From Gammaproteobacteria bacterium (GTDB taxonomy: Bacteria > Pseudomonadota > Gammaproteobacteria > Pseudomonadales > JAUIET01): a DNA stretch of 64,000 nucleotides. Below the pieces are notes generated by a model. It saw only the letters and a program-made list of their open reading frames with translations, was not told the origin of the DNA and did no database searches. The translations under genes and the position numbers were made by a program. Positions 1-8,504 of this stretch are shown here, piece after piece. Each line of letters opens with the position of its first letter. The stretch's first letter is position 1. Location of the stretch: NCBI GenBank assembly GCA_030431775.1, contig JAUIHW010000017.1, positions 1-64,000 on the forward strand, read 5' to 3'.

Positions 1-771
1 GCTGTCCGTTGCCTGCACGGTACCGCTGAATAACTGCTTTCCGCCGCTGATGTCATTAATTCGCTGAATGGTTTCTGCGAGTGTCGTTGTGCGGTCGTTC
101 AGTGCGCGGCCGATTTCCAGCGCCAGCGTCAGGCTGTTGTCCACCAGCTTGCCGCGCAATTCTCCAGCCGTAAGCGCGTGGTCGGCAGCTGCAATATCAT
201 TACAGCTCACCATGGCGAAAGAACGGGCTATTTCCTCGGCACGCAAATCATCCGCGATGCCCTGACAAAGCAGAGTTTCCCCAAAACGACTGGCAATAGT
301 AAGCGGCGCCGGGTCCAGACCATGCAAGGCGTAAGTGGAATGGGTGATTTCAGGCACCGCCCGACCGGCGGCATCACCATCGACCAACACGCCGTCGAGC
401 ATGGCCGCGCAGTAGGCCGCCACGGCGGTGTTTTCTCCACCAAGTTCGCAGGCAACCGTGCCGGCAAAACGACCACCAACATGCTGTTGCAGCGCTTCCA
501 CGGCGCTGAGCACTGGCATCTGCTGTGATTGTGGCAGCCGGCGCTGGTGTTCAGCCACTGGCGTCGGTACCGTGCTACCGAGCGCATACGGAGTGCACAA
601 CAGCTCATCATCGCGCAGTTCGCTCAGTGGAGCGAGGCGAAAACGTTTTCCTTGTTTGTAGGCCAACTCAGCATAAGTCATTCCGGCAGAAAGCTCACCG
701 CCGCCGCCGGTGCCCAAGAACGTACAACCCAGCAACAATTGTTGGGCCTCGTTGAAACTCAGTTCTTTCAT
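1..771 (-). CDS. DUF917 family protein (partial, C-terminus off window)
   Basis: Read on the minus strand from ATG at 771, this frame stays open to the window edge (257 codons seen). The N-terminus carries the glycine-rich block LGTGGGGE near residues 19-26, followed by a fold typical of the DUF917 / S-methyl thiohydantoin desulfurase family, whose members often sit beside hydantoin or nucleobase transporters. The start codon overlaps the stop of the upstream permease by four bases (ATGA), so the two are almost surely translated together. The C-terminus is missing because the window ends. The substrate is unknown; a heterocycle such as a hydantoin is an inference from family and neighbour. 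Confidence 0.8.
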   Translation of the reverse strand, partial: MKELSFNEAQQLLLGCTFLGTGGGGELSAGMTYAELAYKQGKRFRLAPLSELRDDELLCTPYALGSTVPTPVAEHQRRLPQSQQMPVLSAVEALQQHVGGRFAGTVACELGGENTAVAAYCAAMLDGVLVDGDAAGRAVPEITHSTYALHGLDPAPLTIASRFGETLLCQGIADDLRAEEIARSFAMVSCNDIAAADHALTAGELRGKLVDNSLTLALEIGRALNDRTTTLAETIQRINDISGGKQLFSGTVQATDS

Positions 772-2021
772 TTATCTCGATTCAGTCGCATTAGTAATAG
801 GTAGGTGGTAAAGGCGATCAGAAACGACTCCAGCGCCTCCAGGTTAAACAATGTGATGCCGGCGTGTTGCGACAGCAATGCGCTGCCAATTCCGCTGGCC
901 CAGGCGATGATGGCAAGCCAATTCAATGGTGTGCCGCCAGGACTATCGTAGGCCCGCTGGCGTTGAACCAGGTAAAAGTCCGCCACATACACGCCGGCAA
1001 GCGGCGCGAATACCACGGCCAACGCAAATAGAAAATCGGTAAAACTCGTTAGCAGGTTCAGCGATGCGGCCAAAGTTCCGAATACACCAGCCACCAGCGT
1101 TACCCTCAGGGTACTGGTCCCAGGCAGGGCGGCACTGATTCCAAGCCCGGCACTGTACAGATTGACGACATTGGTCAGCCAGGCTGACACAAACACCAAG
1201 GCGAGTGCTGAACTGCCCATGCCGATTTGGCCCAACACCTTGATCACATCGGTACTGGCAACCAGGGTACCGGCGAAGGCCGCCACCACGTAAACGAAGC
1301 TGGACAAACACAGGTAGGGAATCACTGATGCGGAGATGACATCGCCCTGGCTGCGAGCAAACCGGGTAAAGTCCGGCATCAGTACAACGCCAACAATAAA
1401 ACTGCCAACCACAATGGACACACCGTCACCAAAGCTGAGTGAACCGGCCGATGGAGCAGTTGCCGTGGGACTCAAGCTCAGGCTCTGATAAGCCATATAC
1501 AGCACCACCAAGACCATCAATGGCACCAACCAGGCCGACAGCCCGGCCATCAATCGAATTCCGAACAGCGTGGTAGCCACCATCAGCAGGCCGGCGACAG
1601 ATTCGATGACAAGCGCATTGCAAGAGAGCTCGAACCACTTCAGCCCCAATTCAAGCAGAACGGCGGATAATAAGTCCATATTGACTCCATACCAGCCCAG
1701 CAGCGATAAAGCCACCAGCGCGCTGATCAGCCGTGCGCCCAGGTGGCCGAAGACAGAGTGCAAGGTAAGACAGGTGGTCAGCCGGTTGACTCGGCCCACC
1801 CAGCCGGTCACGACACCCAGCACGGTCAGTATTACGCCGCCCAGCGCAAACGCGGCCAGGCTAGTGGTAAAGCCCAGTCCGGCGCCAACTTCCAAACCGG
1901 TGATAATGCCGGGTACACCGAAGGCCAGCGCGCCGTTGACCAGGCCAATGCGCACACCACTGACATGAATGGATTCTGGCACTGGCCCGCTGGCATAGCC
2001 TTCTAAGATTTCTTCGTTCAT
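768..2021 (-). CDS. NCS1-family nucleobase/heterocycle:cation symporter (CodB-like)
   Basis: This 417-residue protein is hydrophobic throughout, with about 12 predicted membrane segments. It starts with an NCS1-type N-terminus (residues about 20-60, GLVNGALAFGVPGIITG). It resembles the cytosine permease CodB more than the longer allantoin or hydantoin permeases. It should sit in the inner membrane and import a nucleobase-like or heterocyclic compound with a cation. It is the first gene of a two-gene unit: its TGA overlaps the ATG of the DUF917 gene. The start at 2021 faces the divergent acyl-CoA synthetase gene with a 75-base gap. Specificity cannot be assigned from sequence. Confidence 0.85.
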   Translation of the reverse strand: MNEEILEGYASGPVPESIHVSGVRIGLVNGALAFGVPGIITGLEVGAGLGFTTSLAAFALGGVILTVLGVVTGWVGRVNRLTTCLTLHSVFGHLGARLISALVALSLLGWYGVNMDLLSAVLLELGLKWFELSCNALVIESVAGLLMVATTLFGIRLMAGLSAWLVPLMVLVVLYMAYQSLSLSPTATAPSAGSLSFGDGVSIVVGSFIVGVVLMPDFTRFARSQGDVISASVIPYLCLSSFVYVVAAFAGTLVASTDVIKVLGQIGMGSSALALVFVSAWLTNVVNLYSAGLGISAALPGTSTLRVTLVAGVFGTLAASLNLLTSFTDFLFALAVVFAPLAGVYVADFYLVQRQRAYDSPGGTPLNWLAIIAWASGIGSALLSQHAGITLFNLEALESFLIAFTTYLLLMRLNRDK

Positions 2022-2096
2022 ACTGCCTGCAGGCTGGTCGCGACCGGTGGTACGCAGTTTTTCTTATGGCTGTTGGCAGGGAGTATACAGCGCTCA

Positions 2097-3599
2097 ATGA
2101 TTTCCCGTTTACAGGATTTGCTTGTGCAGCAGGCAGAAAGCCGCAGCGACGCGCCGGCGCTTTGGTTTGATGGAGTCTGGAGCAGCTACGCGCTTTTGGC
2201 CAAGCGCAGCCGGCAGCTGGCACGACGGCTGGCTGCTCATGGCCAACCTGGCGACCGGGTGGCGGTTTTGGCCTGGAACTGCCCGGCCTATATCGAGCTG
2301 ATTTACGCGGCCGCGTCCAGCGGTCGCATACTGGTTTTGCTGAATGCCAGGCTGGCGCCTGCTGAGCTGGCCGACCAGCTGAATCGTGCCGGAGTAAGCT
2401 TGTTGTTTGCTGATCAAGACCTGCTGGCGCCTCTGCAGGAGTTAAGCCAACTGCCGCAGGCTGTTCGCGCAATCTCTCTTCAGCAGGACTACGAAGATTG
2501 GTTAGCCAACGGTGAGCAGGCAGAATTACCCGTGGTGAACTGTACAGATCCGGCCTGGATACTGTTCACCTCCGGAACAACCGGCCAGCCCAAAGGGGCC
2601 ACACTCAGCCACCATTCACTGTTGGCGGCGCTGGACTCGGCCAGCCACGCGCGCAAAGTGCGCCCGGACGACCGCTACCTGTACCCATTCCCCCTGTTTC
2701 ATGTGTCTGCACATAACGTTTTACTACAACACCGCTATGGAGCGGCAGTGGCACTGGTGCGCTCCTTTTCAGCCCCGTTGGTACTGCGCTTGTGTGAGGA
2801 GCTGGCAATCACCACCTTATCGCTGGCGCCGACCATGCTGGCCATGCTGTTGGAACACGACGCCTATTCGCCAGAGAAGCTGGCCAGTGTGCGGACCATC
2901 GGTTACGGCGCTTCGGCAATCCCGCTGCCGCTGTTGCAGCGCGCGCTGAAAGAAACCGCGGCTGGATTCAGCCAGGGTTATGGCATGACCGAGCTGTCCG
3001 GTACCGTAGCCTTTTTGCACCCTCAGGATCACCGCCGTGGCTTAGCTGAAAATCCACAATTATTGCGCTCGGTTGGTAAGCCAGTACCCACGGTTGAGCT
3101 GACTATCTGCGCTGCGGATGGCAGCGCTTGCGCGCCTAGTGAGGCCGGCGAGATCCGTGTCAAAGGCGAACAATGCATGCTCGGTTACTGGGGTGCTCCC
3201 GATGCTACGGCAGACGTGTTTCGTGATGGCTGGCTGCATACCGGTGACGTTGGCCGTCTGGATGATGAAGGTTACCTGTATATTGTTGACCGCCTGAAAG
3301 ACATGATTATCAGCGGTGGTGAAAACGTTGCCTCGCGCGAAGTAGAAGACATCGTTTTGCAACACCGTGCCGTCAGCGAATGCGCGGTAATCGGTCTGCC
3401 GCACCCAACCTGGGGGGAGGCTGTGTGCGCCTGCGTGGTGTTGTCAGACGAAACATCTGACGAAGATCTGGATCGGCATTGTCGAAACTATCTGGCCGCC
3501 TATAAAACTCCCAAGGCCTGGATAAGGCTCACAGAACTCCCAGTGAATGCAACTGGCAAGGTTAACAAGGCACAACTGCGTGGTGAGTTGACGCTGTAA
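2097..3599 (+). CDS. AMP-dependent acyl-CoA synthetase/ligase
   Basis: This 500-residue ANL-superfamily enzyme should activate a carboxylic acid through an acyl-AMP to its CoA thioester. The phosphate loop TSGTTGQPKG lies at residues 158-167. It is followed by GYGMTELSG (the A5 motif), TGDVGRLDDEGY (A7) and the C-terminal TGKVNK with the likely catalytic Lys488. The length matches FadD13-like or aryl-CoA ligases. An upstream in-frame TTG at 2073 exists, but ATG 2097 begins the conserved sequence and has GGGAG about 13 bases upstream. It is divergent from the permease unit and convergent with the flavin monooxygenase. The acid it uses is not known. Confidence 0.88.
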   Translation: MISRLQDLLVQQAESRSDAPALWFDGVWSSYALLAKRSRQLARRLAAHGQPGDRVAVLAWNCPAYIELIYAAASSGRILVLLNARLAPAELADQLNRAGVSLLFADQDLLAPLQELSQLPQAVRAISLQQDYEDWLANGEQAELPVVNCTDPAWILFTSGTTGQPKGATLSHHSLLAALDSASHARKVRPDDRYLYPFPLFHVSAHNVLLQHRYGAAVALVRSFSAPLVLRLCEELAITTLSLAPTMLAMLLEHDAYSPEKLASVRTIGYGASAIPLPLLQRALKETAAGFSQGYGMTELSGTVAFLHPQDHRRGLAENPQLLRSVGKPVPTVELTICAADGSACAPSEAGEIRVKGEQCMLGYWGAPDATADVFRDGWLHTGDVGRLDDEGYLYIVDRLKDMIISGGENVASREVEDIVLQHRAVSECAVIGLPHPTWGEAVCACVVLSDETSDEDLDRHCRNYLAAYKTPKAWIRLTELPVNATGKVNKAQLRGELTL

Positions 3600-3630
3600 A
3601 TACCTCCCTGTTGAAGACTTTCTTGCCAGG

Positions 3631-3670
3631 CAGCTCAGACAGCACGTCCCGGTGCTATTCCTCTGAGCTG
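3631..3670. terminator. Hairpin between convergent genes, possible bidirectional terminator
   Basis: A perfect 8-bp outer stem (CAGCTCAG at 3631-3638 with CTGAGCTG at 3663-3670) encloses a second 5-bp stem (AGCAC at 3641-3645 with GTGCT at 3652-3656). It lies in the 120-base gap between two convergent genes, where a shared terminator is expected. There is no long T run on either side, so intrinsic termination may be weak. Confidence 0.5.
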
Positions 3671-3719
3671 GTGAGCACTATAAAGCGGTGAGTCAAAATC
3701 TGGCGCTCTGTTATCCCGT

Positions 3720-4934
3720 TTAAAGGAACGTATCCTCGTTCTCCAAGCCCATCATTGTTCCTCCCAGATTCCGACCAAACTTGCCGATGTTATTCGCCAC
3801 GTGGGTGCGTCCGGCGTTAATGTCCAGCCAGGCTCGATTGAGCGGGTGGTCGCGGAATATACCTTGTGCACCGGAAAACTGGAACAGCTCGTTGATGCAG
3901 TCGCCGCAGCGCGTAGCGACCTGTGCCGCGTCAAAGCGCATTTTCAGACGATCATCAATGTCGAGCACTTCGCCATTGGCGGCGTGTTCGAGCATGATGT
4001 CAAAGTTGCGATACATGATGGTGATGCACTCGTCAATGGTGGCGCGGGTTTTGGCCACCGCAAATTGGGCGCCGGGGTCCATAGAGACTTTTTTTCCGTC
4101 ATTCAGGCCAACGCGCTCGCGGTTTATTTTTACGTACTCGTTGACCGCAGCCTGCAGTGCGCCAATAGACGAGGAGCAAACAGCGCGCACAAATATCTGT
4201 CCGAATGGAATGTGATACAGCGGGGCGGAGTTTTCCACATTGCCAGGGCTGTTGCAGTTGAAGCCGTCCAGGGCCCGATGCGTGCGATGTTCGGGCACGA
4301 ACTTTGAGTCAACCACTATGTCATGGCTGCCAGTACCTTCCAGGCCGCTAACGTCCCAATTGTCGACGATGTCATAGTCGCTGCGCGGCACCAGAAACGT
4401 ACGGTAGTCTGGTGCTTCGCCTTCTTTGGCTGGGGGCACCATACCGCCCAGGAATGCCCATTTACAATGTTTGCTACCGCTGGAAAACTGCCAGTGCCCT
4501 GACAATTGATAGCCGCCTTCAACCGGAGTCACTTTACCGACCGGCATATAGGATGAGGAGATGAGAGTGCTGTCATCCTCACCCCAGACGTCCTGCTGCG
4601 CCTGTTCGGGGTACAGCGCCAACTGCCAGTTATGAATGGCCACAACGCCCAACACCCAGGCCGTGGACATACAACCTTCAGCCAACTTGATCTGTACGTC
4701 AAAAAAATCTTTCGGTGCCATTTCCAGGCCGCCGTAGCGCTTCGGCTGCAAAATCTTGAAAAACCCGGCGGCCTGCATTTCCTGTATCGTCTCGTCCGGT
4801 AGTCGCTGCAAAGCGGCAGCTTCGCCAATGCGTTCACGCAGGCGGGGTACCATTTTCTCTGCAGCATCCAAAAGCTGCGCGCGTTTTTCGTGGTGTTGCA
4901 TTTCTGCTTCTGCAATTGAGTGAATCTGTGCCAT
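3720..4934 (-). CDS. Acyl-CoA-dehydrogenase-like flavin-dependent monooxygenase (HsaA-like)
   Basis: This 404-residue protein has the acyl-CoA dehydrogenase fold used by group D two-component flavin monooxygenases (HsaA, HpaB and DszC type). Features are an N-terminal helical domain (QAAGFFKILQPKRYGG near 50-70), a middle beta domain (WQFSSGSKHCKW) and a C-terminal DHPLNRAW segment. Such enzymes hydroxylate a phenol to a catechol using reduced flavin from a separate reductase. ATG 4934 has GAGGAG 8 bases upstream. It is the second gene after an extradiol dioxygenase, which would cleave the catechol product, as in the HsaA-HsaC step of steroid ring A/B degradation. No flavin reductase gene is seen nearby. 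True acyl-CoA dehydrogenase activity is less likely. Confidence 0.82.
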   Translation of the reverse strand: MAQIHSIAEAEMQHHEKRAQLLDAAEKMVPRLRERIGEAAALQRLPDETIQEMQAAGFFKILQPKRYGGLEMAPKDFFDVQIKLAEGCMSTAWVLGVVAIHNWQLALYPEQAQQDVWGEDDSTLISSSYMPVGKVTPVEGGYQLSGHWQFSSGSKHCKWAFLGGMVPPAKEGEAPDYRTFLVPRSDYDIVDNWDVSGLEGTGSHDIVVDSKFVPEHRTHRALDGFNCNSPGNVENSAPLYHIPFGQIFVRAVCSSSIGALQAAVNEYVKINRERVGLNDGKKVSMDPGAQFAVAKTRATIDECITIMYRNFDIMLEHAANGEVLDIDDRLKMRFDAAQVATRCGDCINELFQFSGAQGIFRDHPLNRAWLDINAGRTHVANNIGKFGRNLGGTMMGLENEDTFL

Positions 4935-4991
4935 GTGCTTGTCTCCTCGTAAATACCGTTCAGTTCGTGCCAGTTGTGTGTAGAGTTGTCG

Positions 4992-5903
4992 TCATTCGTT
5001 TTCACCCCAATGGTGGCCCCATAGGCTGGGTTTGGCGCTGCGAGTCGGGGTAAAGGTAGTCCAGTCCAGTTGTAAGCCGCCGTAACCGACTTCCAGCGCA
5101 AAGCCGGCGGGGGTCTGTACATAGGTTGATATCATGCGGTCGTTGGTGTGCCGCCCCAATGGGGTATCCACCTTAACGCCGTGGTGCTTGACCCGGTCCA
5201 TGAAATAGCCCAGCTCATCCACGTCTTCCACTTCAACCATCATGTGAACCAGGTTGCCGGGCATTGGCTCGGCTGACTGAAACAGGGCAACACTATGGTG
5301 GCGCGGGTTGTTGCAGTGCAAAAAATGCAGGCCCTGGCCGGGGTCCCCCGGTTCAGGGTTGAAATGGAAATGCATATAGTCTGTCTGGCCAAAGCCCAAT
5401 ACCTGGGTAAAAAAGGCGTGACTCGCCTCCAAATCCGGGGTGGCGACAGCAATATGACCGAGCCCCATGCTACCGAATTCCCCGGTGACGAAACGTTTCA
5501 CGCCCACCGGCGAGACCAGTGGCTCGTAATCCAGGTTGGCGTCGTAGCAGAGCTCCAGCTCGATACCGCCTGGCGCGGTCAGGGCTGCGAATGCGGCAAC
5601 ATGGCGTTTCGTGGCCGCCTCTTGAGCCCCAAGAGTAAAATTCATACCGGCCTGATCCAGCTCGGCAAGTGCCTGCTCAAAGCCGGGCTTGTCCGGCAGC
5701 TGCCAGCCACTGCGCACAAAGCGATCCTGTTCGCCTTTTTGAATCAAAAAGCGGTACGGGTACTCATCCATCTTCAGGTAAAGGTTTTGCGGGTCACCGC
5801 CGAAATCAGCTTCCATCATGCCAACCACCTGAGTGGCAAAATGCCGCCACTGATCAATATCAGTAGACTCGATGATCACATAAGCCAGGGCGCGAATATC
5901 CAT
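4992..5903 (-). CDS. Extradiol ring-cleavage dioxygenase, type I (HsaC/BphC-like)
   Basis: This is a 303-residue, two-domain vicinal oxygen chelate protein. The expected Fe(II) ligands are all visible in the C-terminal domain: His150 in GLGHIAVAT, His220 in NLVHMMVEV and Glu271 in FALEVGYGG. The acid-base histidine is in RHHSVAL (about 202-203). The protein should open a catechol ring next to its hydroxyl groups. The length and motif spacing fit HsaC, BphC or TesB. A TTG at 5909 is an alternative start, but ATG 5903 gives the usual N-terminus. It begins 8 bases after a small leader ORF and is followed by the flavin monooxygenase, forming an operon. The substrate could be a catecholic steroid intermediate or another bulky catechol. 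Confidence 0.88.
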   Translation of the reverse strand: MDIRALAYVIIESTDIDQWRHFATQVVGMMEADFGGDPQNLYLKMDEYPYRFLIQKGEQDRFVRSGWQLPDKPGFEQALAELDQAGMNFTLGAQEAATKRHVAAFAALTAPGGIELELCYDANLDYEPLVSPVGVKRFVTGEFGSMGLGHIAVATPDLEASHAFFTQVLGFGQTDYMHFHFNPEPGDPGQGLHFLHCNNPRHHSVALFQSAEPMPGNLVHMMVEVEDVDELGYFMDRVKHHGVKVDTPLGRHTNDRMISTYVQTPAGFALEVGYGGLQLDWTTFTPTRSAKPSLWGHHWGENE

Positions 5904-5911
5904 AGTCAATA

Positions 5912-5995
5912 TTACTCGATCGTTACGTGCTCTCTATGGCCCTTAAACTCCTGGTGCTTATCGGCTTTGCCATTGGGCGTCACGGCCACATTCAT
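5912..5995 (-). CDS. Small 27-codon ORF, possible leader peptide
   Basis: An ATG at 5995 is preceded by a strong Shine-Dalgarno GAGGAG six bases upstream, better than that of the dioxygenase gene that follows. It encodes 27 residues, rich in Lys, His and Glu in its second half (KADKHQEFKGHREH), and stops 8 bases before the dioxygenase start. No domain is recognised. It may be a translational coupler or leader peptide, a remnant of a gene, or a real microprotein. The evidence is the ribosome-binding site and position only. Confidence 0.45.
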   Translation of the reverse strand: MNVAVTPNGKADKHQEFKGHREHVTIE

Positions 5996-6037
5996 TGTCG
6001 GCTCCTCTGATTTGTGCTGGGATCCAGATGGGCTTAC

Positions 6038-6086
6038 AGAACTAATACTAGAAGCCGGCGCGGAATAGGCGCTTGATCTAGGTCAA
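6038..6086 (-). promoter_or_regulatory. FNR/CRP-type box and -10 element upstream of the dioxygenase operon
   Basis: The palindrome TTGATCTAGGTCAA at 6073-6086 matches the FNR/Anr consensus TTGAT-N4-ATCAA with one mismatch. On the minus strand a TAGTAT hexamer at 6050-6045 would place a start site near 6038. That puts the palindrome centre (6079.5) at -41.5, the exact position of a class II FNR/CRP activator site. Oxygen control of an oxygenase operon would make sense, but which CRP/FNR-family protein binds is inference. Confidence 0.5.
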
Positions 6087-6117
6087 AACGACACTTGCCT
6101 AAAAGATTGGCAATGAT

Positions 6118-6139
6118 AAACGGAGAACCAGGTCCGTTT
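6118..6139 (-). terminator. Hairpin at the end of the TonB receptor gene
   Basis: A perfect 7-bp stem (AAACGGA at 6118-6124 with TCCGTTT at 6133-6139) with an 8-base loop overlaps the receptor stop codon. On the minus strand it is followed by a short T-rich stretch. It is placed to end the receptor transcript before the dioxygenase promoter region. The T run is poor. Confidence 0.4.
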
Positions 6140-8504
6140 AGAAGGAATACTTAACGTCTATGCCCCATGTGAGAGGGTCGTCAATGCTGGTGTGTGCAGC
6201 ACCCAGAGTGTCTGCCACAAACCCTCCTGGATTGCTGGCGTATTCGTTATCCAACAGATTGTTGCCCCAGAGGGCCAATTCCCAGGAGCTATCACTGTTT
6301 TTCCACGCTATGCGGGCGCTTAACAGCTTCTTATTCTGCAAATACCAAGGGCCACGGAAGAAAATGGCGCCGGTCTCGGCGAATGTATCATTATTTTCAT
6401 CATACACATAGTCGACGTGGACCAGCAGATGCCCAACTGGAACCTCTGGCGACCAATCGACGCGGATTGTGTAGTCAGTGTCTGCGCGACTTGATTCAGT
6501 CACTCCACCCGCGGGCTCGCCAGCACTATCAAAATACGTTTCAAATACCGAATCAGTTTCCCTATACGTACCCATGGCGGTCAGGCGCAGCTGGTCCATT
6601 ATGCTGAAAGAGGCAATCAGTTCTATTCCAGTGGCCTCTTCGTCACCGCTGATAACTGTGGGTTGGGCGGTCGGGTCATCCGGACTTTCTTTGGTATCCA
6701 CCGAGCGTTGCCGGTTATCCAGCTCCTGGCGATATACGGAGCCCTCAATACGCAGCCGATTGTCAAAGAAGTCACCTTTCAAGCCCAGTTCAACATTTAG
6801 CATTTCTTCAGGCGCAAAAGGCCCTGAAATCAGTGGTGTGAAAACCTGGCCATCGAACCCGCCGGATTTGTAGCCGGTGGCAACCGACAGAAAGGCCATG
6901 GCGTTTTCAGTGAACTGCCAGTCGACGACTGCACGACCTGTTACCTTACTCCATGACTTGGACGCGGTATAGAGATCGAAATCGTTGCTGGGGTCATCGT
7001 CCAAAACACCAGGGTCGTAGGCGACTCGCAATGGCGCGAATGGCCAGTCAACATCGGTGGGAGGTGTTTGCCAGGTGTATTCCTTTTTATCGCGGCTATA
7101 GCGCAGGCCGGCGGCTATTCGCACGGTATCCGTCAGCTGATAAGTGGCATCGGCGAAAACACCAAAATTGGTGAAGTCCCCGGTATTGTCCATGGTTTCG
7201 GTTTGCAGGCGGCCAGCGAAACTGGGTGGCAGTAAGGCAACATCATTCGCGGCAGACAGGTTAAGGTAGAGATCTTCATTGGCAGGGAGTGCATCCCAGA
7301 TGTGGTCCGTGATGGGCAGGCCCACCTCAACGATGGAAACAAACTGCATCCAGGAATCGGCCGTTAAATGCAGATCAGTGCGTTGGAACAAATCCTCTTG
7401 GCTGTAATTGGCACCGAAAATGACGTCCCATTTGTCCTCAGTAAAATTGAAGCGGACTTCGTTATAGAAAATATCGGAATCTTCAATATTATTGGTGTCC
7501 AGATAACGCCGTGGGTCCGCAGTGCCATCTTCTTCCTGAAGATTGGTGGTTTCCCAGGTGCGGTAGCTAGTGATTGCAAAAACCGACCAGGAGTCATTGA
7601 ATTCGTGATCGAGCTTGATGGAATAGCCCTGCATTTCTCGGGTTTCTTCGGCGCCTTCGACATCGTGCGCGGTCTGCCCGGAGAATGGGTTTTCGTTTTG
7701 CATAAAGGCAAATTGGCCAACTCCGATTGCGATACGAGGTGATTCGTCGCGGTCTTCCATGTCGGCGCTGAATTGCAGGCGGGTGCGGTTGCTGACATCC
7801 CACAACGCCGAGAGTCTGGCAGTGAGCACACCTTCATCCCCGGGGTCTGGGCCTATGCCGACATTATCGACAATGCCATCTCGTTGCGAACTCAGAATGT
7901 TTCCACGAATGGCCAAGGTGTCGCTGACCGGTACATTCAGGGTTCCTTCAAAGCGCAGCAGATCGTAATTGCCAACCCTGAGCTTAAGCTCACCACCGAA
8001 CTCCTGAGTGGGCTTGTTAGGCACTATGTTGATCACGCCTGCGGTAGCATTGCGGCCGAACAGAGTGCCTTGCGGACCTTTCAATACCTCAATTCGTTCG
8101 ACATCACCAAACGGAACAGTGGTGGCGGCACGCGGCAAATACGCATCATCGTAAAATGTTGCCGTCGAGGGGTCTCCGCCACTGCTGATATTCGGACTGG
8201 ATACGCCTCGAATGGTTATTCCCGTTTGTGTGCTGGAACCATCGCCAATCTCCACACCCGGCATAAAATCATCCATGTCCTGGATGTCCAGCGCACCGAC
8301 ATTCACAATATCCTGCGCGGTAAAGGCATTGACCGTCACCGGTGTGGACATCAGGCTTTCCTCGCGGCGTTGGGCAGTCACGATGATCTCTTCTAACACC
8401 AAATTATAGCCGCCAGGATTGGTGTTTTGAGCCTGAGCTGGAAAACACACAGCCAGTGCTAACAGGGAGGGCAGCGAATAATGCAGAGGTTTATTGTTAT
8501 TCAT
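6138..8504 (-). CDS. TonB-dependent outer-membrane receptor
   Basis: This is a 788-residue receptor. A signal peptide (cleavage after AQA near residue 25) is followed by a TonB-box-like LEEIIVTAQRRE, a plug domain (ITIRGV, GDVERIEVLKGPQGTLFGRNATAGVINI) and a long beta-barrel ending in aromatic KYSF. It should import a large or scarce solute across the outer membrane with energy from TonB. The sequence resembles the broad proteobacterial iron complex and organic-substrate receptors, and the ligand is not evident. ATG 8504 lies inside the last codons of the upstream oxidoreductase gene (8-base overlap), which suggests coupled translation. An in-frame TTG at 8510 is a less likely start. Confidence 0.92.
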   Translation of the reverse strand: MNNNKPLHYSLPSLLALAVCFPAQAQNTNPGGYNLVLEEIIVTAQRREESLMSTPVTVNAFTAQDIVNVGALDIQDMDDFMPGVEIGDGSSTQTGITIRGVSSPNISSGGDPSTATFYDDAYLPRAATTVPFGDVERIEVLKGPQGTLFGRNATAGVINIVPNKPTQEFGGELKLRVGNYDLLRFEGTLNVPVSDTLAIRGNILSSQRDGIVDNVGIGPDPGDEGVLTARLSALWDVSNRTRLQFSADMEDRDESPRIAIGVGQFAFMQNENPFSGQTAHDVEGAEETREMQGYSIKLDHEFNDSWSVFAITSYRTWETTNLQEEDGTADPRRYLDTNNIEDSDIFYNEVRFNFTEDKWDVIFGANYSQEDLFQRTDLHLTADSWMQFVSIVEVGLPITDHIWDALPANEDLYLNLSAANDVALLPPSFAGRLQTETMDNTGDFTNFGVFADATYQLTDTVRIAAGLRYSRDKKEYTWQTPPTDVDWPFAPLRVAYDPGVLDDDPSNDFDLYTASKSWSKVTGRAVVDWQFTENAMAFLSVATGYKSGGFDGQVFTPLISGPFAPEEMLNVELGLKGDFFDNRLRIEGSVYRQELDNRQRSVDTKESPDDPTAQPTVISGDEEATGIELIASFSIMDQLRLTAMGTYRETDSVFETYFDSAGEPAGGVTESSRADTDYTIRVDWSPEVPVGHLLVHVDYVYDENNDTFAETGAIFFRGPWYLQNKKLLSARIAWKNSDSSWELALWGNNLLDNEYASNPGGFVADTLGAAHTSIDDPLTWGIDVKYSF

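Noticed and set aside
5295-6068. Plus-strand ORF of 257 codons opposite the extradiol dioxygenase
   Set aside because: It is antisense to a well-supported enzyme, has no recognisable motif and no ribosome-binding site.
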